A DNA stretch of 64,000 bases from Avibacterium paragallinarum (GCF_900450705.1 NZ_UGHK01000002.1:124001-188000), one strand, 5' to 3'; shown: positions 52,058 to 61,699, numbered from the stretch's first letter. The notes: generated by a model not told the origin, from the letters alone. Program-made: numbers and translations.

Positions 52058-52534
52058 TTATTTGTACTCCACACTAATAATCTCAAATTCAACCATACCC
52101 CCGGGGGTTGAAATAGTCACACTATCGTCAATCTCTTTACCAATTAATCCGCGAGCAATTGGCGAATTAACGGAAATTAGCCCCTGCTTAATATCAGCCT
52201 CATCATCCCCCACAATCTGATAGCTCACTTCTTCATCGGTATTTACATTTAATAGCACTATTGTAGCCCCAAATATCACCCTTCCATTATTGGGTATTTT
52301 CGTAACATCTATTATTTGGCTATTTGCAAGTTTTCCTTCAATTTCTTGAATTCTTCCTTCACAAAATCCTTGTTGCTCGCGTGCTGCATGATATTCCGCA
52401 TTTTCTTTTAAATCGCCATGTTCACGCGCTTCAGCTATCGCTTTAATGATCTCAGGACGACGTATATTCTTTAAGAACTCAAGTTCTTCTTTTAATTGTT
52501 CCGCTCCACGTACTGTCATTGGAATCTGTCGCAT
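52058..52534 (-). CDS. greA: Transcription elongation factor GreA
   Basis: Rescues backtracked RNA polymerase by stimulating transcript cleavage. From ATG 52534 it is 158 aa: N-terminal coiled coil with the acidic tip ([20 protein letters not shown]) and C-terminal FKBP-like domain with [17 protein letters not shown]. Nearly identical to Haemophilus GreA as remembered. A weak hairpin (AACGAAG/CTTCGTT) lies in its leader near 52570-52592. Confidence 0.97.
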   Translation of the reverse strand: MRQIPMTVRGAEQLKEELEFLKNIRRPEIIKAIAEAREHGDLKENAEYHAAREQQGFCEGRIQEIEGKLANSQIIDVTKIPNNGRVIFGATIVLLNVNTDEEVSYQIVGDDEADIKQGLISVNSPIARGLIGKEIDDSVTISTPGGMVEFEIISVEYK

Positions 52535-52725
52535 AATCAATCCTTGTTCCTTTTCTAACTAAAATAAACCCACAACGAAGTCATACCTCTTCGTTATCAC
52601 AAATAAAAATTCTACCCTAACCCGAGAAATAATTTTACTCAGAATTAAATCCTCTATATTATTGTTCTTCTATAAAAAAATAGCAACTAAGATGGCTTCT
52701 TATATCTAAAATAATAAGGAATTAG

Positions 52726-53523
52726 ATGAAACTTCAACATATTTATTTATATCCAATAAAATCAACACAACCTTACGAAGTTTCTCAGGCTGTTGTTTAT
52801 CCCCAAGGGCTTAATTTTGATAGAGAATTTATGCTCACTGAACTTGATGGCACATTTATTACAGCAAGAAAAGATGCCCTGCTTTATTCATTTTCGGCTT
52901 TCCCTACTCCATCTGGTCTGTATATTCAATACAAAAATTATTCCGATATTCAAGTTGAATATCAAGATTTTCAACAAATCCAGCCCTGTGAAGTATGGCA
53001 TAATAATTTTCGATCTTTCGTCGCCCCTGAAGAGATTAATCAATGGTTTAGTAAAATCATTGGAAGATCAGTACAATTACGCTGGCTAGGTAAAAACTCA
53101 CAGCGAACCATAAAACGCTACCCTAATCACCCCCTTTCTTTTGCAGATGGTTATCCGCTATTACTTACGACCGAGTCTTCATTCAATGTAGTTCAACAAT
53201 CTGGCCCAATTTCAATTTCTGCCCTACAGTTTAGACCTAATATTATTATTGAAGGATTATCACCTTTTGAAGAACAGCAATGGGAAAAAATTCAAATTGG
53301 TAATGTTATTTTTTTACATAGTAAACCTTGTGAGCGTTGTACATTGATCACAAGAAATCTACTGGATAAATATCAAATGGAGCCTAAAATGGAGCCATTC
53401 AGAACATTGAAAAAAATGAATACAAATGAGCAAGGAATGCCTTTATTTGGAATCAACCTAATTCCACTTAGCACTGGCACCATCAGAAATGGGGATGAGG
53501 TAAAAGTTTTATCTTATCGTTAA
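52726..53523 (+). CDS. MOSC-domain protein (YcbX N-terminal-like)
   Basis: 265 aa with an N-terminal MOSC beta-barrel (HIYLYPIKSTQPYEVSQAVV, GLNFDREFML) and a MOSC domain containing the conserved cysteine in KPCERCTLITR. In E. coli YcbX and relatives the cysteine binds a molybdenum cofactor and the enzyme reduces N-hydroxylated bases. The C-terminal ferredoxin domain of YcbX is absent here; many relatives also lack it. The exact reaction is unknown. Confidence 0.88.
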   Translation: MKLQHIYLYPIKSTQPYEVSQAVVYPQGLNFDREFMLTELDGTFITARKDALLYSFSAFPTPSGLYIQYKNYSDIQVEYQDFQQIQPCEVWHNNFRSFVAPEEINQWFSKIIGRSVQLRWLGKNSQRTIKRYPNHPLSFADGYPLLLTTESSFNVVQQSGPISISALQFRPNIIIEGLSPFEEQQWEKIQIGNVIFLHSKPCERCTLITRNLLDKYQMEPKMEPFRTLKKMNTNEQGMPLFGINLIPLSTGTIRNGDEVKVLSYR

Positions 53524-53718
53524 ATTAAGTGCGGTATTTTTCTCAAGTAAAATATCGCTATTTAACTAATAAATCTATCAGAACTAATTTTTTAAATATT
53601 TCTCAATCAACTCAGCCATTTGCGTAGCGGGGAAATGGTTTGCTTGCCGTAAGCAATGAACAACGCTTTGTTTGTTTTCATCGGATTGATTTTGGCTCAA
53701 TTTATATTTGCCTTCAAT

Positions 53719-53744
53719 CTGTTCAATCACACTGTTCAATCACA
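53719..53744. repeat. 13-bp tandem duplication in paiB
   Basis: CTGTTCAATCACA occurs twice in direct succession (53719-53731, 53732-53744). It adds 13 bases to the reading frame. Confidence 0.95.
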
Positions 53745-53971
53745 ATTTTAAATCCGATAATGCCTCGACATTCTGATTGAATATAGCTCTCTGGGGCATC
53801 ACTGAGTTGCCAAGGCGGGGTTTGGTGTTGTTCAAAGTAATGCGTTTGCTTGGCTAGAATCGCTTTCATTTCCTCAAAGTTATCAATGAGTTGGAATTTT
53901 CCTCGCATATGCACCACTTGATAATTCCAAGTAGGAACAGCTTTGTGATCTCGTGCTTTCGATAGGTAATA

Positions 53972-54073
53972 TAGTCGTTTGATTTCAAAATAATCCTGCG
54001 TTACTTCGCCTTGCCGTATTATTTATACTGTCTGCGGCTCGTTGCCTTGTCTTATTTTGAACTGAAACGACTA
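53972..54073. repeat. MITE-like element, complete copy, inside paiB
   Basis: 102 bp with terminal inverted repeats: TAGTCGTTTGATTTCAAAATAA at the left and the complement of TAGTCGTTTCAGTTCAAAATAA at the right. TA at each outer edge fits a TA target duplication, as made by IS630/mariner-type elements. No coding capacity. Removing it with one TA does not fully restore the paiB frame, so excision bounds or a later indel remain unclear. Confidence 0.82.
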
Positions 54074-54371
54074 AAATTCGCACTAATATAATGCCCCGCA
54101 TTTTGAAAAATAATCAGCCAAGATTGCTCGGGATGTGCATTTTTCCAAAAACGATTACCTTTGGCAAAAGGTCCATATAAACAACCAAACTCAGCCCCGT
54201 CCTCTTCCGCCCAAATTAACGGTAAATAGCTCGCATCCCCCCCATTCGAGCTTGCGGCAACGAGTATCGCAAAAGGATTTTGTACGACAAACTGGCGTAA
54301 TTCCTGAAGCTCTTGCTGTTTAAATTTGCTTGGGGTGTACATTATGCTGTTCCGTTCTACTTTTCTTTCGC

Positions 54372-55496
54372 TTAAATATGGCGATTATCATTCGCCTGTT
54401 GCAAAAGCTGGCGGCTTTCTTTGAGGAATTGTTCCGAATAATCGCCAAACCAGTCGCGAACTTGGTTAAAGGCTTGGATAAAGCTTTGTTTATCCCCTTG
54501 CTCAAAGAATTTGAGGCTTTCTTCATAACTTTGTTTTAAGCTTTCAATCACGGCAAGGTTTTCGGGCTTATCCATAATAATATCCGCATACAACGCCCCG
54601 TCTTGAGCAAATAAACGCCCGATCATAGCCAATTCCAAACGATAAATCGGCGAAGACAACGCAAGCAATTTAGCTAAATCCACTAGTTGCTTAGATAAAT
54701 GCAAGCCATTGGCGAAGGTAGCAAAATGGCGTAAGGCTTGAATATAGGTCATACTTTGATCGTGTTCGCCTGCGTCCACTTGGTAGATTTTCGCTCCCCA
54801 AATGCTAATTTGATCAAGCAACCACTGATAACGTTCAGGAAAACGCCCATCACAACGTACGACCACTTGTTTTGCCATACTCGCAATATCAGGCCCAAAC
54901 ATTGGGTGTAAGCCCACCACTGCCCCTTTATGCACAGCTAACATTTTAGCCAGCGGAGCTTTTTTCACTGAGGTGAGATCCGTCAGCAACATTTCTTCAT
55001 TGAGGTACGGGGCGAGGCGTTCAATAGTTTCCACCGTATTCACAATCGGCACAGACACTATCACCACATTCGCCCCCGCTAAGATCTGCTCAGCCCTCTC
55101 CCAATCGTTTCGCCCTAAATTTTCAACCTGATAGCCTGAAAGTTGCAAATAACGCCCAAATAGCCCGCCCAGTTTCCCGTTTCCGCCAACAATGACGATT
55201 TTTTTGATATGCGGATCGACCGTTTTAAAGCCAAACTGATTTTCACGGCTATAAGACTCTCGCATTAAACGGCGTAGCACATCTTCGATCAAATCAGGGG
55301 GAATGCCAAGATTTTCCGCCTCTTGCCGTCTGGCTTGCAACATCGCCGCTTCTCGCTCAGGTACATAAATCGGCAAACCTTGCTGATGCTTAATTTCTCC
55401 CACTTTTTTCACCAAAGCAAGCCGTTTGGCAAAGAGATGTAATAATTCGTGATCCAGCTCGTCAATTTCTGTGCGTAATGCGTTTAATGCGTCCAC
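54372..55496 (-). CDS. tyrA: Bifunctional chorismate mutase / prephenate dehydrogenase
   Basis: Tyrosine branch: chorismate to prephenate to 4-hydroxyphenylpyruvate. 374 aa: N-terminal AroQ mutase helices ([20 protein letters not shown], about 1-90), then the NAD-binding dehydrogenase ([39 protein letters not shown]). It starts 18 bases after aroF; aroF-tyrA is also an operon in E. coli. Confidence 0.97.
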   Translation of the reverse strand: MDALNALRTEIDELDHELLHLFAKRLALVKKVGEIKHQQGLPIYVPEREAAMLQARRQEAENLGIPPDLIEDVLRRLMRESYSRENQFGFKTVDPHIKKIVIVGGNGKLGGLFGRYLQLSGYQVENLGRNDWERAEQILAGANVVIVSVPIVNTVETIERLAPYLNEEMLLTDLTSVKKAPLAKMLAVHKGAVVGLHPMFGPDIASMAKQVVVRCDGRFPERYQWLLDQISIWGAKIYQVDAGEHDQSMTYIQALRHFATFANGLHLSKQLVDLAKLLALSSPIYRLELAMIGRLFAQDGALYADIIMDKPENLAVIESLKQSYEESLKFFEQGDKQSFIQAFNQVRDWFGDYSEQFLKESRQLLQQANDNRHI

Positions 55497-55514
55497 CTGA
55501 CTGTCCTTATTTCT

Positions 55515-56591
55515 TTACAGTGATTTTGATTTATTGGCTAATGCGTGCGTCATTTGGCGTAAAAGTTGCTCACTTGTCACCCAATCAATACAGGCATCGG
55601 TGATCGACACGCCATATTGCATTTCGCTCACAGGCTGCTCTGCCGATTGATTGCCCGCGTTAAGATGACTTTCTAACATTACACCAATAATCGACTGATT
55701 GCCATTCACAATTTGCTGAATGACATCTTCTGCTACAATCGGCTGGCGGCGGTAGTCTTTATTTGAATTGCCGTGGCTACAATCCACCATAATCGCTGCT
55801 TCTAGCCCTGAATTTTGTAGCTCTTGCTCCGCTTGTTGCACAAATTCCGCTTGGTAATTCGGTGCTTTGCCGCCGCGTAAAATAATATGCCCGTCAGGGT
55901 TGCCTGCCGTATGCAATAAATTCACTTGCCCTTGCTGATTAATGCCGATAAAACTATGTCCCATTGCGGAGGCTTTCATTGCGTTAATCGCGGTGGCGAT
56001 ACTGCCGTCAGTGCCGTTTTTAAAACCCACAGCCATTGATAAGCCTGAGGCTAATTCGCGATGGGTTTGAGATTCCGTGGTTCTCGCCCCAATCGCCGAC
56101 CAGCTAAATAAATCCGCCATATATTGCGGTGTAATCGGGTCAAGGGCTTCGGTTGCCAGTGGAAAACCCATTTCTGCCAATTCTAATAATAATTGGCGGG
56201 CAATGTGCAAGCCGTGTTCCACATCAAAACTGCCGTCAATTTTTGGATCATTAATCAACCCTTTCCAACCGACGGTAGTGCGGGGCTTTTCAAAATATAC
56301 CCGCATTACGATGTAAAGCTGATCTTTCACTTCGTCCGCGAGGGCTTTTAATTTTTTCGCATAATCAATCGCTGCCAAGGGATCGTGAATGGAACAAGGC
56401 CCAATCACCACCAACAAACGCGGATCTTTTTTATGAATGATATTGGCAATATCTCGGCGAGATTGTTCAATTTGCTGACGTAAATGAGCGGGCAGGGGTA
56501 ATTTGGCTTTTAGCTCGCTTGGCGTGATTAACACTTTTTCATTCACAATATTCACATTATGTATACTATCTTTATGAGCGACATTGTTCAT
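55515..56591 (-). CDS. aroF: 3-deoxy-7-phosphoheptulonate synthase (AroF type)
   Basis: First step of the shikimate pathway (PEP plus erythrose-4-phosphate). 358 aa with GPCSIHDP, MRVYFEKPRTTVGWKGLIND, LATEALDP, GARTTESQ, VDCSHGNSNKDYRRQ. Closest in my reading to E. coli AroF, and the pairing with tyrA supports the Tyr-regulated type. AGGAAAG precedes the ATG. Two TyrR boxes and three tiny overlapping ORFs lie upstream. Confidence 0.95.
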   Translation of the reverse strand: MNNVAHKDSIHNVNIVNEKVLITPSELKAKLPLPAHLRQQIEQSRRDIANIIHKKDPRLLVVIGPCSIHDPLAAIDYAKKLKALADEVKDQLYIVMRVYFEKPRTTVGWKGLINDPKIDGSFDVEHGLHIARQLLLELAEMGFPLATEALDPITPQYMADLFSWSAIGARTTESQTHRELASGLSMAVGFKNGTDGSIATAINAMKASAMGHSFIGINQQGQVNLLHTAGNPDGHIILRGGKAPNYQAEFVQQAEQELQNSGLEAAIMVDCSHGNSNKDYRRQPIVAEDVIQQIVNGNQSIIGVMLESHLNAGNQSAEQPVSEMQYGVSITDACIDWVTSEQLLRQMTHALANKSKSL

Positions 56592-56651
56592 TTTGCTTTC
56601 CTATTTGCTTTTTTATGTTTCATTGTTTTTGTTTCATTTTCTTTGTTTCAT
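56588..56651 (-). promoter_or_regulatory. aroF leader: three chained mini-ORFs on a 14-bp triplicated repeat
   Basis: GTTTCATT (plus strand) recurs at 56617, 56631 and 56645, exactly 14 bases apart. On the transcribed strand each repeat carries ATGAAAC. The frames read MKQRK (56651-56634), MKQKQ (56637-56620) and MKHKKANRKAK (56623-56588). Each ends in TGA overlapping the next ATG (ATGA), and the last TGA overlaps the aroF ATG. The third runs across the aroF ribosome site. Whether they are translated is unknown. Confidence 0.6.
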
Positions 56652-56675
56652 TGCCTTTACGGCTACCAATTAGAG

Positions 56676-56716
56676 TGTAAATTTTTATATACAACAAATG
56701 TAAGGTGTAAATTACA
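56676..56716 (-). promoter_or_regulatory. aroF-tyrA promoter with two TyrR boxes
   Basis: Box 1 TGTAAA-N6-TATACA (56676-56693) and box 2 TGTAAG-N6-ATTACA (56699-56716) each match the TyrR box TGTAAA-N6-TTTACA with one or two changes and are 23 bp apart centre to centre. A promoter on the minus strand fits between: -35 TTTACA (56711-56706), spacer 16, -10 TATAAA (56689-56684). TyrR binding would cover both elements. Confidence 0.75.
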
Positions 56717-56744
56717 CTTAAATTTTCCCAAGTTCAACTTCTTT

Positions 56745-57581
56745 TTACGCAACGGCAGAAAATTTTTGCCAAATTGGCAGAACAGTTTCAGGCAAATGGA
56801 GGGAACGCCCTAGTTCAATCCAACCGCAAGGAAAGTGAAAATCTGACCCTACCGAGCCATAAAGCCCCTGTTCCACTGCCCAACGAGCAAGCAATAACCG
56901 CTGATCTTTGGTTTGCCCACAGCCAGCTACCTCAATGGCATCGCCGCCACTTTGTGCAAAATCGGCAATTAATTTTTTAATCCATTTTGTGGTTAAGGTG
57001 TAGCGTAACGGGTGTGCCAACACCGCTTGCCCGCCCGCTTGATGAATAATCTCAATGGCATTGGGAATATCCACCCACTCTGCTTTAACATAGGCAGATT
57101 TTCCTTGCGAGAGATACTTTTTAAAGGCTTGATTGATATTGGATACCTTGCCGATTTCCACTAAATAGCGGGCGTAATGGGCTCGGGTTACTTCCCCTTG
57201 GGTAAATTTTTTCGCCCCTTCAAAGGCATTTTCAACACCGATCTTAGCCAGTTTTTCGCCAATTTTCACCGCTCTTTCTAAGCGTTTCTCCGCTTGTTGT
57301 TGTAAAAGTGCGGTCATTTTTGGGTGCGTTTTTTCAAAATCCAATCCCACAATGTGAATGGCTCGATTTTCCCACTGGGTAGAAATCTCAACGCCATTAA
57401 TCAACCGCATTCCCAATCGATCAGCCTGAGCCTGAGCTTCGTCCAAGCCTGAAATGCTATCGTGATCCGTCAAGGCTAACACCGAAACCTGCTGTTCATA
57501 GGCACGTTGCACCACTTCACTCGGGCTTAACACCCCGTCTGAAGCGGTGCTGTGGCAATGTAAGTCATAAATTTGATTCAT
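56745..57581 (-). CDS. PHP-domain phosphoesterase TrpH / RNase AM
   Basis: Metal-dependent 3',5'-nucleotide phosphatase; in E. coli YciV (RNase AM) trims 5' ends of rRNA. The ATG at 57581 is chosen (GGAAACAGA just ahead); the longer frame lacks a ribosome site. 278 aa with YDLHCHSTASDGVLSP, LALTDHDSISG, GVEISTQW, VLAHPLRY and SVGSDFHFP, all PHP metal ligands. Good family match; biological role inferred. Confidence 0.92.
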   Translation of the reverse strand: MNQIYDLHCHSTASDGVLSPSEVVQRAYEQQVSVLALTDHDSISGLDEAQAQADRLGMRLINGVEISTQWENRAIHIVGLDFEKTHPKMTALLQQQAEKRLERAVKIGEKLAKIGVENAFEGAKKFTQGEVTRAHYARYLVEIGKVSNINQAFKKYLSQGKSAYVKAEWVDIPNAIEIIHQAGGQAVLAHPLRYTLTTKWIKKLIADFAQSGGDAIEVAGCGQTKDQRLLLARWAVEQGLYGSVGSDFHFPCGWIELGRSLHLPETVLPIWQKFSAVA

Positions 57582-57634
57582 TCTGTTTCCTAAATAAAAG
57601 GGGTAATAATCCCGCGTTTTGCTTTTTAAGGGCA

Positions 57635-57716
57635 CTCGATTTCAAAGGAATACCGCATTAGCTTGCTTTACCGTACTCATTGTACTGCCAGCGGATCAAT
57701 GTTGAACGTAAACGAC
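57635..57716. repeat. MITE-like repeat, degenerate copy
   Basis: Pieces of the core remain in order: GATTTCAAA, CTTTACCGTACT, TGTACTG, GCGGATCAA, TTGAACG, AAACGAC. The surrounding 57636-57924 gap holds no gene, one uptake signal (near 57823) and a GC-richer stretch before pyrD's end. Confidence 0.6.
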
Positions 57717-57924
57717 AATAATTTTAACGCTCAAGGCTTTCGTCTCACCGTTTTTGTTCAAATACAATGTAACAAAGTAAGGGAATGAGCAACGCCCTAT
57801 GATGTTGAAAACAAGCAACGATAAAAGTGCGGTGCGTTTTTCAAGCGTTTTTCCGCAAAAAATAGGGGCGGACGCATTCGTCCACCCGTTTTATCACTAA
57901 GGTGATTGCGAGAACAAGGCATAA

Positions 57925-58941
57925 TTAAATATGCTTCACTAACTCACGAATTAACGCAGGGCCGTGATAAATCAAGCCCGAATATACTTGCAGAAGCTCT
58001 GCCCCTGCGGCGATTTTTTCTTTCGCACTAGCAAGGCTATCAACGCCGCCGCTGCCGATAATCGGGATTTCGCCTTGTAACTCTTGCTGTAGTCTTGCGA
58101 TGATTTGGGTGCTTTTTTGTTGCAACGGTTTTCCGCTTAGCCCGCCAATTTCTTGAGCGTGTTTAAGCCCTTGCACATTCTCCCTTGCAATGGTCGTGTT
58201 GGTGGCGATCACACCGTCAATGTTGTTACGGCGTAAAGTATCGGCGATTTGTACTAGCTCCGCCTCTGTCAAATCGGGGGCAATTTTCACCGCGATCGGC
58301 ACATATTTGTTATATTGGTTCGCCAAAATCTGCTGACGAGCCTTAATGCTTCGCAACAAATCCTCCAACGCGTCGCCATATTGCAACTGGCGTAAATCAG
58401 GCGTGTTGGGCGATGAAATATTCACCGTGATGTAATCCGCATAGTTGTAGGCTTTGTTTAAGCAATAAAGATAATCCTCTTTACCGCGTTCAATGGGGGT
58501 AATTTTATTTTTCCCAATGTTGATGCCGATAACCCCGTCAAAGTGCGATTTTTTCACATTTTCAATCACATAATCAATGCCGCGATTATTAAAGCCATTA
58601 CGATTAATAATCCCCTCCGCTTCAACAAGGCGGAACTGGCGGGGCTTCGGGTTGCCCTCTTGCCCTAAAGGCGTTACTGTTCCTACTTCAATAAAACCAA
58701 AGCCCATTGCTCCAAAGCCATCAATGGCTTCGGCGTTTTTATCTGCCCCCGCGGCAAGCCCAATGGGATTTTTAAATTTAATCCCCATAACGGTTTTTGC
58801 TTGGCCTTGCGGACAAAGAAAGAGGGTTTTGAAGAGTTGGTTAAAGGGCGGTTTTCCCGCTAATTTTAAGGCTTGAATGGTGAAATTGTGGGCGTTTTCC
58901 GCATCAAGGGAAAACAAGGCTTTTCTAATTAAAGGGTACAT
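57925..58941 (-). CDS. pyrD: Dihydroorotate dehydrogenase (class 2, quinone-dependent)
   Basis: Membrane-linked pyrimidine enzyme passing electrons to quinone. From ATG 58941 ([10 protein letters not shown]) 338 aa; an ATG two codons earlier is possible. FMN barrel motifs: [39 protein letters not shown] with the catalytic Ser, ATNTT, and [11 protein letters not shown]. Next to pepN as in E. coli. Confidence 0.97.
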   Translation of the reverse strand: MYPLIRKALFSLDAENAHNFTIQALKLAGKPPFNQLFKTLFLCPQGQAKTVMGIKFKNPIGLAAGADKNAEAIDGFGAMGFGFIEVGTVTPLGQEGNPKPRQFRLVEAEGIINRNGFNNRGIDYVIENVKKSHFDGVIGINIGKNKITPIERGKEDYLYCLNKAYNYADYITVNISSPNTPDLRQLQYGDALEDLLRSIKARQQILANQYNKYVPIAVKIAPDLTEAELVQIADTLRRNNIDGVIATNTTIARENVQGLKHAQEIGGLSGKPLQQKSTQIIARLQQELQGEIPIIGSGGVDSLASAKEKIAAGAELLQVYSGLIYHGPALIRELVKHI

Positions 58942-58991
58942 ACTCATTGTCTCTCTGGCTCGTTTATCTCACTGGATAGTTAAACTGCATT

Positions 58992-59044
58992 GTCGTTTGA
59001 TTTCAAGATAGGTGTTAGTTTGTCTTATTTTGAATCGAAACAAC
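58992..59044. repeat. MITE remnant with internal deletion
   Basis: GTCGTTTGATTTCAA (58992-59006) and TTGTCTTATTTTGAATCGAAACAAC (positions 59020-59044) match the two ends of the complete element, with most of the middle missing (about 53 bp left). Confidence 0.65.
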
Positions 59045-59049
59045 GGTAA

Positions 59050-59079
59050 AAAAGTGCGGTAAAAAATTACCGCACTTTT
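59050..59079. terminator. pepN terminator from inverted uptake signals
   Basis: 13-bp perfect stem AAAAGTGCGGTAA / TTACCGCACTTTT with a 4-base loop, 11 bases past the pepN stop; U-tract on both strands. Confidence 0.9.
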
Positions 59080-59089
59080 GTTTGCTACA

Positions 59090-61699
59090 TTATTGAAGTG
59101 CTTTTTCGATTTTCTCGAATAGATCTCGAGATAAATTTTCCACTTCGCTTAATCGCTCTAAGGCTCGTTTCATCAAAGTTTGACGCTGTGCATCATAACG
59201 TTTAAAGCGAATCAACGGTTCAATTAATCTTGATGCCACTTGCGGATTGGTTTCGTTTAGGCGGATTAAAATATCCGTTAAGAACCGATAGCCCGAGCCG
59301 TCCGCCATATGGAACGCACGCGGATTTTGCCCCGCAAAGCTACCAATCAACGCACGCACGCGGTTTGGATTGGTAAAGTTAAAACTTGGGTGATCCATTA
59401 ATTGCACCACATTATGCAAGACTTCCGCATTCGGGCGGGTGGCTTGCAAGGTGAACCATTTATCCATTACCAAGCCATCGTGTTGCCATTTTTGTTCAAA
59501 ATCACTCAACAATTCCTCACAACAAGGAAGCTGTGCTTTGGTCGCAGCCGTGAGTGCGGCAAGGCAATCTGTCATATTATTGGCATTCATATAATGTTTA
59601 TACACTAAATTATTGCCTAAATGGGTGTATGCCAAGTAGCTTAAACATAAATTCCGCAAGGCTCGCAACGCAATATCTTGTTGGGTTATTTGGTAACTTT
59701 CAAGCTGAATATGCTGATAAATGCGGAATAAATCCCCTTTCAAATGTTCCGCAAGGGTACGCAACATAAATTCACGCACCACGGCGATACCTTCAGGATC
59801 GATCGTTTTAAACAGCTCGGCAAATTCGGTTTCTTTCGGCAAGGTGAGAATTAAGGTGGTTAACTCAGGATCTTGTTGATAATTTTCCAGCACTTGATGA
59901 AGTGCGGTCAAAATTTCGCTCGAAAATGCCAAGCTTTGCCCTTGCTGATAATTGGATAAGTTACGACGTAACTCGTTATTAAACAGCATTTGTGCTGCGT
60001 CCCAACGAATAAAATCATTTTTCGCGAATTTAAGCAAAGTGATGAGCTGTTTTGTGCTGTAATCATAATCCAATTTCACAGGGGCTGAGAAATCGCATAA
60101 CAGTGCTGGCACGGGGCGAGCATAAAGATTATGAAACTCAAAGGTTTGATGTTGTGCGGTAATATTCAGCACATCGCTCACCACTTCCCCATTATGTTGC
60201 AATGACTGCTCAACGCCGTTCTCATCATAAAGGGCAATTTTTAATGGAATATGTAAATTCACTTTTTCCATTTGATCTGCCGTCGCAGGGGTGTTTTGCG
60301 AAACCTGTAAACGGTAAATGTGATTGCGTTCATCATAGCTGTCGCTGATGGTTAATTCAGGCGTACCTGATTGGCTATACCAACGGCGGAATTGGGTTAA
60401 ATCCACGCCTGTGGCTTTTTCCATTGCAAGAATAAAATCTTCACAAGTAGCCGCTTTGCCATCATTTTGAGCAATATATTCCCGCATTCCCGCTTGGAAG
60501 CCTTGTTCGCCCAATAAGGTATGCAACATTCTGATCACTTCCGCCCCTTTTTCATACACGGTTACGGTGTAGAAATTATTCATTTCAATCACTTTTTCAG
60601 GGCGGATTGGGTGCGACATTGGGCTTGCATCTTCAGCAAATTGCACGGTACGCAAAAATTTCACATTGTTAATACGATTTACGGCACGGGATCCCGTATC
60701 AGAAGAAAATTCTTGATCGCGGAATACGGTCAGCCCTTCTTTTAAGCTCAGTTGAAACCAATCGCGACAGGTTACACGGTTGCCTGTCCAGTTATGGAAA
60801 TATTCGTGTGCGATCACGCTTTCAATCGCCAAATAATCTTCATCTGTGGCGGTTTGTGGGTTGGCTAGCACAAATTTTGAGTTGAAAATATTCAACCCTT
60901 TGTTTTCCATTGCACCCATATTGAAGAAATCCACCGCGACGATCATATAAATATCTAAATCATATTCTAGCCCGAAGCGTTCTTCGTCCCACTTCATTGA
61001 TTTTTTCAGGCTTTGCATCGCCCAATCGGCACGATTTAAGTTGCCACGATCCACATAAAGCTCAAGCAACACTTCACGCCCGCTTTGTGTGGTAAAGGTA
61101 TCTTGCAACAGATCAAAATCCCCTGCCACTAAGGCAAACAAATAGCTTGGTTTTGGGAACGGATCTTGCCATTCCACCCAATGCCGTCCGTCATCAAGAT
61201 CACCACTGGCAATACGATTACCATTAGAAAGCAAATAAGGATACTGGGCTTTATTCGCAGTAATTTTCGTGGTGTAACGAGCAAGCACATCAGGGCGATC
61301 CAACATATAAGTAATTTGGCGGAAACCCTCCGCTTCGCACTGAGTACATAATGCCTCACCAGATTGATACAGCCCTTGCAATGAGGTATTTTCTGCAGGT
61401 TTTAGGTAAGTTGTAATTTCAAGCTGAAATTGATCCGCACTTACGCCCGTTAAGTCTAGCGTTAAACTTTCGCTATCTTGTTGATAATGTTTGAAATCTT
61501 CCCCGTTTAAACGAATGGCGGCGAATTGAAAACTGTGTCCGTCTAAATGCAATGTGGTGCTTTCTGGGTTCAAGCGTTGATATTGGCTTTTCGCCGTTAC
61601 AATGGTCTTTTCAGGATCAAGTTGGAAATCAAAAAAAATATCCGTTACGGTGAAGTCAGGGGTTCGATAATCTTTTCTATATTTTGCTTTAGTCTGCAT
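59090..61699 (-). CDS. pepN: Aminopeptidase N (alanyl aminopeptidase, M1)
   Basis: Major cytosolic zinc aminopeptidase. 869 aa: exopeptidase motif GAMENKG, then zinc site HEYFHNWTGNRVTCRDWFQL with the distal Glu in LKEGLTVFRDQEF (near residues 300-320). Length matches E. coli PepN (870). Upstream of pyrD on the same strand. Confidence 0.98.
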   Translation of the reverse strand: MQTKAKYRKDYRTPDFTVTDIFFDFQLDPEKTIVTAKSQYQRLNPESTTLHLDGHSFQFAAIRLNGEDFKHYQQDSESLTLDLTGVSADQFQLEITTYLKPAENTSLQGLYQSGEALCTQCEAEGFRQITYMLDRPDVLARYTTKITANKAQYPYLLSNGNRIASGDLDDGRHWVEWQDPFPKPSYLFALVAGDFDLLQDTFTTQSGREVLLELYVDRGNLNRADWAMQSLKKSMKWDEERFGLEYDLDIYMIVAVDFFNMGAMENKGLNIFNSKFVLANPQTATDEDYLAIESVIAHEYFHNWTGNRVTCRDWFQLSLKEGLTVFRDQEFSSDTGSRAVNRINNVKFLRTVQFAEDASPMSHPIRPEKVIEMNNFYTVTVYEKGAEVIRMLHTLLGEQGFQAGMREYIAQNDGKAATCEDFILAMEKATGVDLTQFRRWYSQSGTPELTISDSYDERNHIYRLQVSQNTPATADQMEKVNLHIPLKIALYDENGVEQSLQHNGEVVSDVLNITAQHQTFEFHNLYARPVPALLCDFSAPVKLDYDYSTKQLITLLKFAKNDFIRWDAAQMLFNNELRRNLSNYQQGQSLAFSSEILTALHQVLENYQQDPELTTLILTLPKETEFAELFKTIDPEGIAVVREFMLRTLAEHLKGDLFRIYQHIQLESYQITQQDIALRALRNLCLSYLAYTHLGNNLVYKHYMNANNMTDCLAALTAATKAQLPCCEELLSDFEQKWQHDGLVMDKWFTLQATRPNAEVLHNVVQLMDHPSFNFTNPNRVRALIGSFAGQNPRAFHMADGSGYRFLTDILIRLNETNPQVASRLIEPLIRFKRYDAQRQTLMKRALERLSEVENLSRDLFEKIEKALQ

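Larger units (their letters stand above)
53584..54342 (-). pseudogene. paiB: PaiB-family FMN-binding regulator, disrupted twice
   Basis: The N-terminal part (54342 to about 54074: MYTPSKFKQQELQELRQFV, LYGPFAKGNRFW, AGHYISANF) and the C-terminal part (from about 53970: YLSKARDHKAVPTWNYQVVH, then CRGIIGFKIVIEQ) belong to one PaiB-like gene of about 205 aa. A 102-bp MITE-like element lies between them. A 13-bp tandem duplication at 53719-53744 shifts the frame again near the end; without it the protein would read IEQIEGKYKLSQNQ and stop at 53584. It follows tyrA by 29 bases on the same strand. PaiB proteins bind flavin; B. subtilis PaiB is a repressor. Confidence 0.88.

Noticed and set aside
53972-54073. 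Precise TA-only excision restoring paiB
   Set aside because: Removing the element with one TA leaves the two paiB halves out of frame, so exact reconstruction is not claimed here, unlike for mlc, gabD and the chalcone-isomerase-like gene.
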